From contig JAHJME010000017.1 of NCBI GenBank assembly GCA_018821435.1, forward strand, positions 108,147 through 172,146: 64,000 bases of DNA. Reading direction: 5' to 3'. The notes beneath the pieces are model-generated. The model did not search any database, was not told the DNA's origin, and saw only the letters and a program-made list of their open reading frames with translations. Positions 27,041 to 35,275 of this stretch are shown here, one piece after another. How positions within the stretch are numbered: position 1 is the stretch's first letter; each line of letters starts with the position of its first letter. Made by a program: the position numbers and the translations under genes. Source of the stretch: Alphaproteobacteria bacterium. GTDB taxonomy: Bacteria; Pseudomonadota; Alphaproteobacteria; Caulobacterales; Caulobacteraceae.

Positions 27041-28375
27041 ATGACCGCGACGGAGACCGGGGCCGAGGCCCAGATCCCGCCCGGCGTGGCCGCCCCCGGC
27101 CTGACCGCCGGCCAGCGGATCAAGGCGATCCTGGGCGGCTCCGCCGGCAATCTGGTCGAGTGGTACGACTGGTTCGTCTACTCGGCCTTCGCGGTCTATT
27201 TCTCGAACCACTTCTTCCCCGGCGACGACGATCTGGCCGGCCTGCTGAAGACCATGGCGGTCTTCGCGGTGGGCTTCTTCGCGCGTCCGCTGGGCGCCTG
27301 GCTGATGGGGCTCTACGCCGACCACGCCGGGCGCAAGACCGCCCTGACCGCCGCCGTCAGCCTGATGTGCGGCGGCTCGCTGATCATCGCCGTCCTGCCA
27401 AGCTACGAGACCATCGGCGTCGCCGCCCCGATCCTGCTGGTGGTGGCCCGCATCCTCCAGGGCCTGTCGGTGGGCGGCGAGTACGGCGCCAGCGCCACCT
27501 ACCTCTCCGAGATGGCCGGCAAGCGCCGCCGGGGCTTCTGGTCCAGCTTCCAGTTCGTGACCATGGTCATGGGCCAGCTGATCGCGCTGGGCATCCTCAG
27601 CCTGCTGCAGACCACCATGGACAAGCCGGACCTGGAAAGCTGGGGCTGGCGGATCCCGTTCTTCATCGGGGCCGCCATGGCCGTGGTGGTGTTCTGGATC
27701 CGCAGCCGCATGGACGAGAGCCAGTCCTACGAAGCCTCGAAAGCCTCGGGCGCCGAGAGCGCGCGGACCATGATGCTGTTCACCCGCTATCCGAAACAGA
27801 CCCTGACGATCTTCGGCTTCACCGCCGGCGGCTCGCTGGCCTTCTACGCCTTCACCACCTACATGCCGAAGTTCCTGACCGGCACCTCGGGGTTCCCCGG
27901 CCCCACGGCCACGGCGATCACGGCCGCGGCGCTTGTGGTCTACCTCTTCGCCCTGCCCTTCTTCGGCTGGCTCAGCGACCACTGGGGACGCAAGGCCACC
28001 CTGTTCATCGCGTTCGGCGGGGGCGCGCTGGCCACCTATCCGGCCATGAGCGCCATCGGCGGGACTCAGTCGCCATTCATCGCCTTCGCCCTGGTTTCGC
28101 TGCTGGTGGTCCTGCTGTCGGGCTACAACTCGGTCAGCGCCGTGGTGAAGGCCGAGCTGTTCCCCGCCAACGTCCGCGCCCTGGGCGTGGCTCTGCCCTA
28201 CGGCATGGGCACCGCCATCTTCGGCGGCACCGCCGAGCCGATGGCGCTGGCCTTCAAGCGCGCGGGGCTGGAGAGCGGCTTCTACGTCTATGTGGCCTTG
28301 GGGATGGCGCTGGCCTTCCTCATCGTCTTCCTGCTGCCCGACAACCGGAAACACAGCCTGATCCTCGAGGACTGA
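27041..28375 (+). CDS. MFS transporter, MHS family (alpha-ketoglutarate/proline-betaine permease-like)
   Basis: A 444-residue, 12-helix metabolite:H+ symporter. The entry motif GGSAGNLVEWYDWFVYSAFAVYFSNHFFP and LQGLSVGGEYGASATYLSEMA are characteristic of the MHS family (ShiA, KgtP, ProP). A dicarboxylate or osmolyte is the likely substrate. The DUF599 gene starts 2 bp after its stop. Confidence 0.92.
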   Translation: MTATETGAEAQIPPGVAAPGLTAGQRIKAILGGSAGNLVEWYDWFVYSAFAVYFSNHFFPGDDDLAGLLKTMAVFAVGFFARPLGAWLMGLYADHAGRKTALTAAVSLMCGGSLIIAVLPSYETIGVAAPILLVVARILQGLSVGGEYGASATYLSEMAGKRRRGFWSSFQFVTMVMGQLIALGILSLLQTTMDKPDLESWGWRIPFFIGAAMAVVVFWIRSRMDESQSYEASKASGAESARTMMLFTRYPKQTLTIFGFTAGGSLAFYAFTTYMPKFLTGTSGFPGPTATAITAAALVVYLFALPFFGWLSDHWGRKATLFIAFGGGALATYPAMSAIGGTQSPFIAFALVSLLVVLLSGYNSVSAVVKAELFPANVRALGVALPYGMGTAIFGGTAEPMALAFKRAGLESGFYVYVALGMALAFLIVFLLPDNRKHSLILED

Positions 28376-28376
28376 G

Positions 28377-29093
28377 TTGCAGACCCTGGACCTCATCGCG
28401 CTGGGCGTCTTCGCCGTCGCCTGGCTGTTCTACGAGCCGCTGCTGACCGCCTTCGGCAAGCGGCGCGGCGGGGTGCTGAACACCGACATGACCGTCATCC
28501 GCACCGCCTGGATGACCCAGATGACCGGCCGCGAGATCCGGCTGATGGACGGCAACCTGCTGGGCCATGCGTTGAACTCGGCCTCGTTCTTCGCCTCGTC
28601 CAACCTGCTGCTGATCGCGGCGGCGGCCGGAGCGCTGTTCGGCGGCGACACCACCTTCCGATCGGTCTCGGCGCTGGAAGTCGTGAAGACCTCGTCGCGC
28701 CTGCTGTTCGAGATGCAGCTGGCCCTGGTGCTGATCACCCTGGCGCGCGGGCTGCTGGATTTCATCTGGTCGATCCGCCAGCTCAACTATTGCCTGGCGG
28801 CCATGGGCGCCACGCCCGAACCCTTGGCTGCCGAGCTGCGCCCGGCCTATGGCGCCGTCCTGGCCCGGCTGCTCAACCCGGCGCTGGGCGCGTTCAACTC
28901 CGGCGTTCGCGGCTACTATTTCGCCCTGGCCGCCGCGGCGTGGCTGTTCGGGCCGTGGGCGTTCATGATCGCGACGCTGGGCGCCACCAGCCTGCTGTTC
29001 TGGCGCCAGCGCAGTTCGTCGGCCGCCACCGCCATCCACGACTTCCGGAACCTGATCGAGGCTAAAGACCCAGGTCCGCCTTCGTCGCCCTAG
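28377..29093 (+). CDS. DUF599 family membrane protein
   Basis: A 238-residue protein with about four transmembrane helices. It opens with DLIALGVFAVAWLFYEPLL and includes RTAWMTQMTGREIRLMDGNLLGHALNSASFFASSNLLLI, the DUF599 core. The start is TTG 28377 with GAGG 6 bases upstream. Function unknown. It ends 32 bp inside the convergent MmcQ gene. Confidence 0.9.
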   Translation: MQTLDLIALGVFAVAWLFYEPLLTAFGKRRGGVLNTDMTVIRTAWMTQMTGREIRLMDGNLLGHALNSASFFASSNLLLIAAAAGALFGGDTTFRSVSALEVVKTSSRLLFEMQLALVLITLARGLLDFIWSIRQLNYCLAAMGATPEPLAAELRPAYGAVLARLLNPALGAFNSGVRGYYFALAAAAWLFGPWAFMIATLGATSLLFWRQRSSSAATAIHDFRNLIEAKDPGPPSSP

Positions 29094-29400
29094 TCAGCTT
29101 CGCCGCGATCAGACTGTGCGAGGTGGCGATCCAGCCGGCCGCGTCGTCGATCTCGTTGCCGTCCAGGTCGACGATGACCCAGCGGCCCTTGGCGAAATAG
29201 GGCGCCTGTCGGCCCGGCCCGCCCTCGTCGGTCAGCACCACGAAGCCGATCTCGCTGACCCGGAACGCCAGGCCGTCGTGGATGCCCACCACAGCGAACA
29301 CCTTGCCGCCCACCTTGTAGACGTCGGACCCGCCCCACTGGACGGTGTGCCTCGCCGCCGGCAGCGCCAGTGCGACCGCCTGGATTTCGTCCCGCGTCAC
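29062..29400 (-). CDS. MmcQ/YjbR family DNA-binding protein (second copy)
   Basis: A 112-residue MmcQ/YjbR (CyaY-like fold) protein. It has VYKVGGKVFAVVGIHDGLAFRVSEIGFVVLTDEGGP with the PYFAKGRWVIVDL and ATSHSLIAAKL motifs. It starts GTG 29400, overlapping the stop of the upstream paralogue by 3 bases. Members are linked to mitomycin resistance clusters and DNA binding, but the role is mostly unknown. Confidence 0.88.
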   Translation of the reverse strand: MTRDEIQAVALALPAARHTVQWGGSDVYKVGGKVFAVVGIHDGLAFRVSEIGFVVLTDEGGPGRQAPYFAKGRWVIVDLDGNEIDDAAGWIATSHSLIAAKLTRATKADLGL

Positions 29401-29732
29401 CCGATCCCCAATTCCGCCCGCGCCGTCTTGCTCAGCCCCGCCGCCGCCAAACGGTACGACGTCGCGATCCAGTCCGCCGCATCGTCCGGCGCGACCTCGG
29501 ACAGCGGCATGTTCACCCAGTGGCCAGGCACGAACCCCGGCGCCGGCCGCCCCGGCCCGTCCTGGACGAGGACGGCATAAGCGATCCCGGTGGCCTTGAA
29601 CGACAGGCTGTCGGTCTCGCAGATCGCGAACACCTTGCCGCGCACCTTGTAGACGTCCTGCCGCCGCCACAGCGTGATCTTGGTCGCGTCCGGTAGCGCC
29701 ATGGCGAACGTCTCGATCTCGACCGGCGTCAC
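29397..29732 (-). CDS. MmcQ/YjbR family DNA-binding protein (first copy)
   Basis: A 111-residue paralogue of the next gene: VYKVRGKVFAICETDSLSFKATGIAYAVLVQDGPGRP, GHWVNMPL and ATSYRLAAAGL line up with it. GTG 29732 has GGAGGAG 8 bases upstream. The frame stays open far upstream over the TPR gene, but that is a shadow. The two genes are coupled and probably arose by tandem duplication. Confidence 0.88.
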   Translation of the reverse strand: MTPVEIETFAMALPDATKITLWRRQDVYKVRGKVFAICETDSLSFKATGIAYAVLVQDGPGRPAPGFVPGHWVNMPLSEVAPDDAADWIATSYRLAAAGLSKTARAELGIG

Positions 29733-29867
29733 GGGCCCGGCTCCTCCGGCGAGGGTGTTGCGTTTCGGGTCGCCCCGCGAACACCGTTTTGCGTCTTGCC
29801 AAGTCCCGGCGAAGGGGCGCGACATACGCCCACATATACGCAAACCACGGTCGGTAGGGAGGGCGCG

Positions 29868-30797
29868 ATGAACACGTTCAGGATCATGCTTCTGGCGGGT
29901 GTGTTCGCCGGTGTGGCCACGGCCGGGGCCATGGCGGCCGGCAGCGGCGGCGGTGGCGGCGGGGCGGAAATGCCCTCCGCCTCGGGGCCACGCTACGACG
30001 CCGCCCAAGAGTACGCCAAGGCCGTCGCCTCGATCCAGGCCAAGGATTACAAGACCGCCGCCCGGTCGGCCCAGCACGTCACCGACGCCGCGCCCGCCAG
30101 CCTGGACGGCTGGAAGCTGCTGGGCGTCGCCCAGTCCGGCGCCGAGAACTGGAAGGGCGCGCGCAAGGCCTATGAGCGCGCCGTGAAGCTGTCGCCCGAC
30201 GACCTGCCCAGCCGCGCGGGCCTGGGCCTGGCGCTGGCCAACCTCAAGGACCCCAAGGCTCAGGACCAACTCACGTGGCTCAAGGCCAAAGCGGCCGATT
30301 GCGGCGCCGGCTGCGACGCGGCCACGCTGAAATCCCTGACCGCCGAGGTCGAGCGGGCCGTGGGGGGCGGAACCGCCGCCGGCCAGCCCAGCGCCGCGCT
30401 GGAGGCCGGTTCCCTGCTGTTCGCCGCCGCCGGCGACCAGGCCTATGTCCAAGCCGTCAGCCTGATAAACGAGAAGCGCTACGACGAGGCCCTGGCCGAA
30501 CTGGACGCCGCCCGCACGGCCTTCGGCCCGCACCCCGACATCCTCACCTACCAGGGCTACACTTGGCGCAAGAAGGGCCAGTTCGACCGCGCCGAGGGCT
30601 ACTACAAGCAGGCCCTGGCCCTCGCCCCCGACCATCGCGGCGCCACGGAATACTATGGCGAGCTCAAGGTCGAGCGCGGGGACACCGCAGGCGCCAAGGC
30701 GATGCTGGCCAAGCTGGACCACATCTGCGCCTACGGCTGCGCCGAGGCCGAGGAGCTGCGCCGTTGGATCGACGTCGGCGGCCAGCCCGGCTCCTAG
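29868..30797 (+). CDS. Secreted TPR-repeat protein
   Basis: A 309-residue exported protein. The signal peptide is MNTFRIMLLAGVFAGVATAGAMA, then a Gly-rich linker. TPR-like helices span about 40-120 (YAKAVASIQAKDYKTAARSAQHV, LDGWKLLGVAQSGAENWKGARKAYERAVKLSP) and 200-290 (ILTYQGYTWRKKGQFDRAEGYYKQALALAP). Cys residues in DCGAGCDA and ICAYGCAEAEE suggest disulfides or a metal site. The start ATG 29868 has AGGGAGGG. The next gene starts inside its last codons. Confidence 0.85.
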   Translation: MNTFRIMLLAGVFAGVATAGAMAAGSGGGGGGAEMPSASGPRYDAAQEYAKAVASIQAKDYKTAARSAQHVTDAAPASLDGWKLLGVAQSGAENWKGARKAYERAVKLSPDDLPSRAGLGLALANLKDPKAQDQLTWLKAKAADCGAGCDAATLKSLTAEVERAVGGGTAAGQPSAALEAGSLLFAAAGDQAYVQAVSLINEKRYDEALAELDAARTAFGPHPDILTYQGYTWRKKGQFDRAEGYYKQALALAPDHRGATEYYGELKVERGDTAGAKAMLAKLDHICAYGCAEAEELRRWIDVGGQPGS

Positions 30798-31729
30798 CCG
30801 GGGTCGCCCTCGCGGCGCTGGGCGGCCTGGCCCTCGCGGCCGACACCCGCCCCCCGCTGCGGGCGATGTCGTGGATCCCCCATGACGCCGACCTCGTGCG
30901 CGTGTTCGCCACCCAGCCTACCGAGTGCCTGACCGTCCCCACCGACCCCGCCGCCGCGCGGTCCATCGAGATCGGCCGCGCGGCCTTCCGCACACCGGTG
31001 CTGCTTGGCGGCCAGGCAGCGCGAGCCGGCCTGTCGTGTGAGAGCTGTCACCGGTCGGGACGCGGCAATCCCGACTTCCAGTTCCCCGGCGCCTCGGGCG
31101 CGCCCGGCACCGCCGACGTGACCCTGTCGCTGTTCTCCAGCCGGCGCGGCAACGGCGTCCACGACCCCAAGCCCATCCCAGACCTGAGTGGCCCGCGCGA
31201 CCGCCTGAAGGTGGCCTCCGCTGGCCTGCCCGACTTCATCCACGGTCTGATCGTGGAAGAGTTCGACGGCCATGCGCCACCGCCCGCCGTGCTGGCCGGC
31301 CTGGCCGACTATGTCCGCGCGCTCAGCCCCGCCGCCTGCCCGAAGGCCGCGCGGGAGCCCACGACGCCACGCCAGCTGCTGGACGATGCCCGCCGCGCGC
31401 TGACGGCCGCCGAGGCCGTCGCCCACGACGACCGCCCCACCGCCGTCTTGATGATCGCCGCCGCCCGCGCCCGCCTGTTCCTGATCGACGAACGCTACGC
31501 CGCCCAGCCGCGCCAGATCGCCCGCCTGCGCGCCGCCGACGCCGACCTCGCCGCCCTCCAAACCCAGGTCCGCGACGGCCGCCCGGACGCGGCCCGAGGC
31601 CTCGCCCGCTGGCGCGCCGCCTCGGCCGACCTGGAGGCCGCCCTGGGCGCGGGGCGCGGCGCCTCGCTGTTCGATCCGCGCGCCCTGCGAAGAGCGACCA
31701 ACCGCCGCTTGCCCCCGAAGACCTCCTGA
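30764..31729 (+). CDS. Exported c-type cytochrome-like protein
   Basis: A 321-residue protein. TTG 30764 is chosen because GAGGAG lies 8 bases upstream; it gives a signal peptide (to about Ala26). A single heme-binding motif CESCH at 92-96 follows a mobile QAARAGLSCE segment. The region around PDFIHGLIVEEFDGHAPP resembles the distal half of cytochrome c peroxidase-type domains. The C-terminal 170 residues are helical and Arg/Ala-rich. It overlaps the TPR gene by 34 bp, so the two are coupled and may form one periplasmic complex. Confidence 0.78.
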   Translation: MDRRRRPARLLAGVALAALGGLALAADTRPPLRAMSWIPHDADLVRVFATQPTECLTVPTDPAAARSIEIGRAAFRTPVLLGGQAARAGLSCESCHRSGRGNPDFQFPGASGAPGTADVTLSLFSSRRGNGVHDPKPIPDLSGPRDRLKVASAGLPDFIHGLIVEEFDGHAPPPAVLAGLADYVRALSPAACPKAAREPTTPRQLLDDARRALTAAEAVAHDDRPTAVLMIAAARARLFLIDERYAAQPRQIARLRAADADLAALQTQVRDGRPDAARGLARWRAASADLEAALGAGRGASLFDPRALRRATNRRLPPKTS

Positions 31730-31777
31730 CGGTATATGCCCGCCTTCCGGCGGGGACCCACTCCCCCGCAGGGTCGT

Positions 31778-31867
31778 GGTGCGGTGGCCGAGTGGTTGAA
31801 GGCGCACGCTTGGAAAGCGTGTTTAGGGGAAACTCTAACGTGGGTTCGAATCCCACTCGCACCGCCA
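31778..31867 (+). tRNA. tRNA-Ser (anticodon GGA)
   Basis: A 90-base class II tRNA ending in encoded CCA. Acceptor GGTGCGG pairs with TCGCACC, discriminator G. The anticodon stem CACGC/GCGTG encloses TTGGAAA with GGA at 31812-31814. The variable arm (TTTAGGGGAAACTCTAAC) is long, as in serine tRNAs, and the T arm has GGTTCGAATCC. It decodes UCC/UCU codons. Confidence 0.97.
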
Positions 31868-31871
31868 CTCA
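31858..31871 (+). repeat. 14-bp direct repeat, left copy (overlaps tRNA-Ser 3' end)
   Basis: CGCACCGCCACTCA covers the last ten bases of the tRNA plus four more. An identical copy in the same orientation lies at 34168-34181. Together they bound a segment holding the RCC1 protein and a hydrolase gene, as an att duplication would. No integrase is seen, so this remains tentative. Confidence 0.45.
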
Positions 31872-31924
31872 ACCTGTCGGGTTTCACGCTTTCCGAGGTA
31901 ACGCCGCGCCAAGGGTAAGCAGGG

Positions 31925-33058
31925 TTAGGACTCGAGAACGACTGGCGCCTTGATATTCGGTCTGCGGATCGGCGCGACCGGGATCGGCGTGCCCCAATGC
32001 CAGAGTTGGCCGTCTGCGGTGGTGGCGAAGACGCGGTATCCACCGGCGTTGATGCCGATCACCTTCGACAACGACGGAATGCGCGTCGGCGAGGGGTGGT
32101 AACCGCCCGCGGTGCCGACGCCGATCTGCCCAAAGCCGTCGAAGCCCCACGCGCGAAGGGTTCCGTCCGCGAGCAGGACGAGGACGAAGCCTTCCCCGGC
32201 GACGAGTTGGCGCGCGCCGCTCACGCCCGGGACTTTCACGGGGGAAAGGGCGTTACCGTTGCTCGCGCTTTCGCCCCGAAGCCCGTTGCCCAGCATCGCG
32301 CTCTGGTTCGAACCCCAGGCCCAGACACTACCATCCTGCTTCAGGGCCAGCGACGTCTTCAGCCCGGCGGCCACGGCCATTACCTTGTCCAATCCGGGCA
32401 CGGGCGATGGCGGGGCCGGCGCGCCCACACCGCCTGAACCTAGCTCGCCCTGGCCGTTGGATCCCCAGGCATAGACCCGTCCATCCTGGCCAAGCGCGAG
32501 GCTATGCCGCGCCGCCGTCGCCACCTGCACGACGGGGGGCAGCCCGGCCACACGCGTCACCGGCGGGTGAGTGGCCTGATTGTCGCCGCGAAGGCCGTCG
32601 ACGTCCTCGCCCCAGGCGAAGACCGTTCCATCCCGGCCCAGCGCCAGCGCATGGCCATAGGTCGCCGCCACCTGCACGATATCGCGCAGCCCCGGGACCG
32701 GCGCTGGCGAGCTCGCGTTCCCGCCGGACCGGCCCAGGGTCTGGGCGTTGTTCTGTCCCACGGCCATCACGACGCCGCTTTCGAGTAGGATGAAGGCGGC
32801 ATACTGGTTGACGGCGGCGCCGACCGCCTTTGCCGGCAACGCGTACCGCGCGGCTTGGCCGTCGGCCTGGTCGGGCCACGCCGTGACCGATCCGTCGGCG
32901 TTGACGACAAGCGTTCCCCACGAAGCCGCGGCGGCCATCGGTCGGTTCGGCGCGGGCGATTGCGCTGCAACGGAGGTTGGCGCGGAGATGAGGCACAATG
33001 CGCCGACGGCCAAGGCGGCGGCGCGGAATCTGCTGTGCACGTCCCGGAGATTCAGCAA
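31925..33058 (-). CDS. Secreted RCC1-repeat beta-propeller protein
   Basis: A 377-residue exported protein with a signal peptide (ending SVAAQ, about residue 33). Seven RCC1-type repeats follow, recognisable by ALGxDGxVxAWGxNxxGxLG: examples are HALALGRDGTVFAWG, HSLALGQDGRVYAWGSNGQGELG and TSLALKQDGSVWAWGSN. Seven repeats make a closed propeller. The probable start is TTG 33058 with GGGAGC 6 bases upstream. Function unknown; bacterial RCC1 proteins are often surface or secreted interaction scaffolds. Confidence 0.85.
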   Translation of the reverse strand: MLNLRDVHSRFRAAALAVGALCLISAPTSVAAQSPAPNRPMAAAASWGTLVVNADGSVTAWPDQADGQAARYALPAKAVGAAVNQYAAFILLESGVVMAVGQNNAQTLGRSGGNASSPAPVPGLRDIVQVAATYGHALALGRDGTVFAWGEDVDGLRGDNQATHPPVTRVAGLPPVVQVATAARHSLALGQDGRVYAWGSNGQGELGSGGVGAPAPPSPVPGLDKVMAVAAGLKTSLALKQDGSVWAWGSNQSAMLGNGLRGESASNGNALSPVKVPGVSGARQLVAGEGFVLVLLADGTLRAWGFDGFGQIGVGTAGGYHPSPTRIPSLSKVIGINAGGYRVFATTADGQLWHWGTPIPVAPIRRPNIKAPVVLES

Positions 33059-33221
33059 GCGATGCTCCCGTTTACGGCGGTTCCGAACGCCGACGACGCT
33101 GGTGGGCCGCTCGAACGGTTCGATACATCCGACGCCAGCGCCGACATCGTCAACAACCTAAGGCAAGGCTCCCGGCTTTCTGAGGCGACGCTTGCCGAGC
33201 GGCAGCTTCAACAGCCGCCCC

Positions 33222-34094
33222 CTACTCCGCCAGGAACCCGTCCACCGTCGCCATGAAGGCGTCGAGCTGGTCGTGGTGGACCCAATGGCCGGCGTCTTCG
33301 AAGTTGGCCAGGCGCGCGTTCTGGAAGTGGCGGATACGACCGTCCACCACCGGGTCGGACGCCCAGGACTCGGCGCCGCGCACCAGCAGCACGGGCGCGG
33401 TGATCAGGCTCCACAGGCGATGCTGGTCGGCGTGCGACAGGCCGCCGACGCCGCCGCCCCAGCGGGCGTGGTTGTCGAACTTCCAGGAGTAGGTGCCATC
33501 TTCGTTCTGGTGCGCCCCGTAGATGGTCAGGTGGCGCGCCTGTTCGGGGCTGAGGTGCGGGTTCTCGCCGGCCATGCGGGCGACAGCTTCGTCCAGGGTG
33601 GCGTAGCGGCGCGGCTGACGGCCGGCGTTGTCGCGTCGGTCGGCGATGGCAGCGCGCAGTCGATCGTCGACCGAGCGCTTTGCCTGTTCCTCCATCACCT
33701 TGGGCGACGGGCCCAGGCCTTCGATCGCCACCACCTTCGTCACCGTCTCGGGGAAGGCACCGCAATAGTTCAGCACCACGCCCGCACCCAGGGAGTGCGC
33801 GATGATCGTCACCGGCGCCATGCGCTTCTGATGGATGATCTGGGCGACGTCGTAGATGTAGGCGCCCATGTCGTAGCCGCCGCCGAGGGCCCAGGCGCTG
33901 TCGCCGTGTCCGCGCAGGTCGGGCGCGATGACATGGTAGCGGTCGCGCAAACGCTCCGCGACCCAGTCCCAGTTGCGGCAATGGTCGCGACCGCCGTGGA
34001 CCAGCAGCAGCGGCGGGGCCGTCTCATTACCCCAGTCGACATAGTGCAGCCGCAGGCGCTGCGAGAAATAGAAGTGCGAGGTCGGGCCTTCCAT
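33222..34094 (-). CDS. Alpha/beta hydrolase
   Basis: A 290-residue hydrolase. LLLVHGGRDHCRNWDWVAERL carries the oxyanion HGG, the nucleophile elbow is AHSLGAG near 120, and FEDAGHWVHHDQLDAFMATV supplies the catalytic His near the end. It resembles epoxide-hydrolase and haloalkane-type family members of the same length. Substrate unknown. It lies within the segment bounded by the 14-bp direct repeats. Confidence 0.9.
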   Translation of the reverse strand: MEGPTSHFYFSQRLRLHYVDWGNETAPPLLLVHGGRDHCRNWDWVAERLRDRYHVIAPDLRGHGDSAWALGGGYDMGAYIYDVAQIIHQKRMAPVTIIAHSLGAGVVLNYCGAFPETVTKVVAIEGLGPSPKVMEEQAKRSVDDRLRAAIADRRDNAGRQPRRYATLDEAVARMAGENPHLSPEQARHLTIYGAHQNEDGTYSWKFDNHARWGGGVGGLSHADQHRLWSLITAPVLLVRGAESWASDPVVDGRIRHFQNARLANFEDAGHWVHHDQLDAFMATVDGFLAE

Positions 34095-34167
34095 GGCGGT
34101 CTCCGCGGCTAAACCGCGTCCTTAGCATCGCCGGCCGGCCGTGGAGACCTGTTCGCGTGAGAAGAGG

Positions 34168-34181
34168 CGCACCGCCACTCA
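34168..34181 (+). repeat. 14-bp direct repeat, right copy
   Basis: This is identical to the tRNA-Ser 3' end segment at 31858-31871 (CGCACCGCCACTCA) in the same orientation. The surrounding spacer (34095-34353) holds no other clear feature; short frames on both strands there have unconvincing composition. Confidence 0.45.
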
Positions 34182-34353
34182 GCTCGGACATCGCCGCGCG
34201 ATCTAACCACCGGCGTTGTCTCGGCTCGCGGAGCCAGTCTCTGCGGACTCAGCGCGCGGTCCCATTCGTCGTGCAGCGCCGCTGTCTGATCTCGCAGCGG
34301 TTCGTCGCGATGAAAACTCACGGGAGGGTCGCCCCGAAGCGCATTGAAGAACG

Positions 34354-34812
34354 TTGGCGCTGGGTGGGGACGAAACCCCCGGGTGGGAGACGTCTGATGA
34401 CGACCAGGGCCATGCGCGCGCGCCGGGCGCGGCACAGCGCGAGCTCGCCGCCTTCTATCAAAGCCAGCTGACGACGCTGGAAACGGTCCGTACACAGGGG
34501 CTTACGCTCTTCTCGGTCATGATGGCTGCGAGCGGCGTCCTGCTGCTCGCGTCTCGCCTCTCCGCGATCGCGGCGCAGTTCGTCGTCTTCATCGCCGCTT
34601 TGAGCACGGTCGGGATGGTCATGCTGTTCGTGAAATCCGCGGAGCGCAGAGCGCTGGAGATCGAGGGACGCTACCTGAGGGCTCACTCCGAATTGTTTGG
34701 CGACATGCCGGCGATCGAAATGGCGAGCTGGCTGCTTGATCGGCGCCGAACGCTCGCCAAACGAAAGGATCGTAGCCGGCTGAGCCAAGCCAATCCCCCC
34801 GGACTACCGTAG
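34354..34812 (+). CDS. Small membrane protein with two transmembrane helices
   Basis: The frame runs to 152 residues and contains a helix QRELAAFYQSQLTTLETVRTQGLTLF, two transmembrane segments (LFSVMMAASGVLLLASRL and AAQFVVFIAALSTVGMVMLFV), and a charged C-terminal helix (KSAERRALEIEGRYLRAHSEL). This is a coherent membrane protein. The start is uncertain: TTG 34354 is the first usable codon after an in-frame stop, and a well-placed ATG at 34397 is in another frame. No family recognised. Confidence 0.6.
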   Translation: MALGGDETPGWETSDDDQGHARAPGAAQRELAAFYQSQLTTLETVRTQGLTLFSVMMAASGVLLLASRLSAIAAQFVVFIAALSTVGMVMLFVKSAERRALEIEGRYLRAHSELFGDMPAIEMASWLLDRRRTLAKRKDRSRLSQANPPGLP

Positions 34813-34906
34813 AATCCCGTAGGGGGCCGTCCGGGATTTCGGTGTTCCCGTTTTGCTGCCACACTCCGGACGCCCGCCTTTAGGCGTTCAGCTCTCCAAG
34901 AAGCCC

Positions 34907-35275
34907 ATGGCGTCTCCCCCGGCCGTGCACATCATCGACGACGACGACGCCGTCCGCGGCTCCCTGGCAATCCTGCTGGAGACGCGGGGCTTCGCGGTCG
35001 CGGCTTACGCCTCGGCGCAGGCGTTCCTGGTCCAGGCCGAGGACGGGATCCAGGGTTGCGTGATCACCGATGTGCAGATGCCCGAGATGAACGGCCTGCA
35101 GCTGCTGCGCGTATTCCGGGCGCGGAACCTGGACGTGCCGGTGCTGGTGATGACCGCGCGTGGCGGCCGGGCGCTGGCCGGAGAGGCGATGGCTCAGGGC
35201 GCGCGGGCGGTGATCGAAAAGCCCTTCGCGGCGGACGCCTTCATCCACGCGATCCAGGCCGCGCTGGCGGGCTAA
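34907..35275 (+). CDS. Single-domain response regulator (FixJ-type receiver)
   Basis: A 122-residue stand-alone receiver. It has the acidic pocket DDDD (11-14), phosphorylation site Asp55 in CVITDVQMPEMNG, VMTARGG and the Lys in VIEKPF. Without an output domain it must act by protein contact or as a phosphate sink. It converges on the FixJ-like gene (4-bp overlap), whose receiver has the same CVxTDVxMP core, so both may accept phosphate from the same kinase. The start is ATG 34907. Confidence 0.92.
   Translation: MASPPAVHIIDDDDAVRGSLAILLETRGFAVAAYASAQAFLVQAEDGIQGCVITDVQMPEMNGLQLLRVFRARNLDVPVLVMTARGGRALAGEAMAQGARAVIEKPFAADAFIHAIQAALAG

Noticed and set aside
26906..28396. 496-residue minus-strand frame over the MHS transporter
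   Set aside because: It is opposite a clear 12-helix transporter, and its His/Gly/Gln-rich sequence matches nothing known.
34157..34471. 104-residue plus-strand frame after the hydrolase
   Set aside because: It is Arg-rich with no motif and ends inside the two-helix membrane protein; the latter frame is more coherent.
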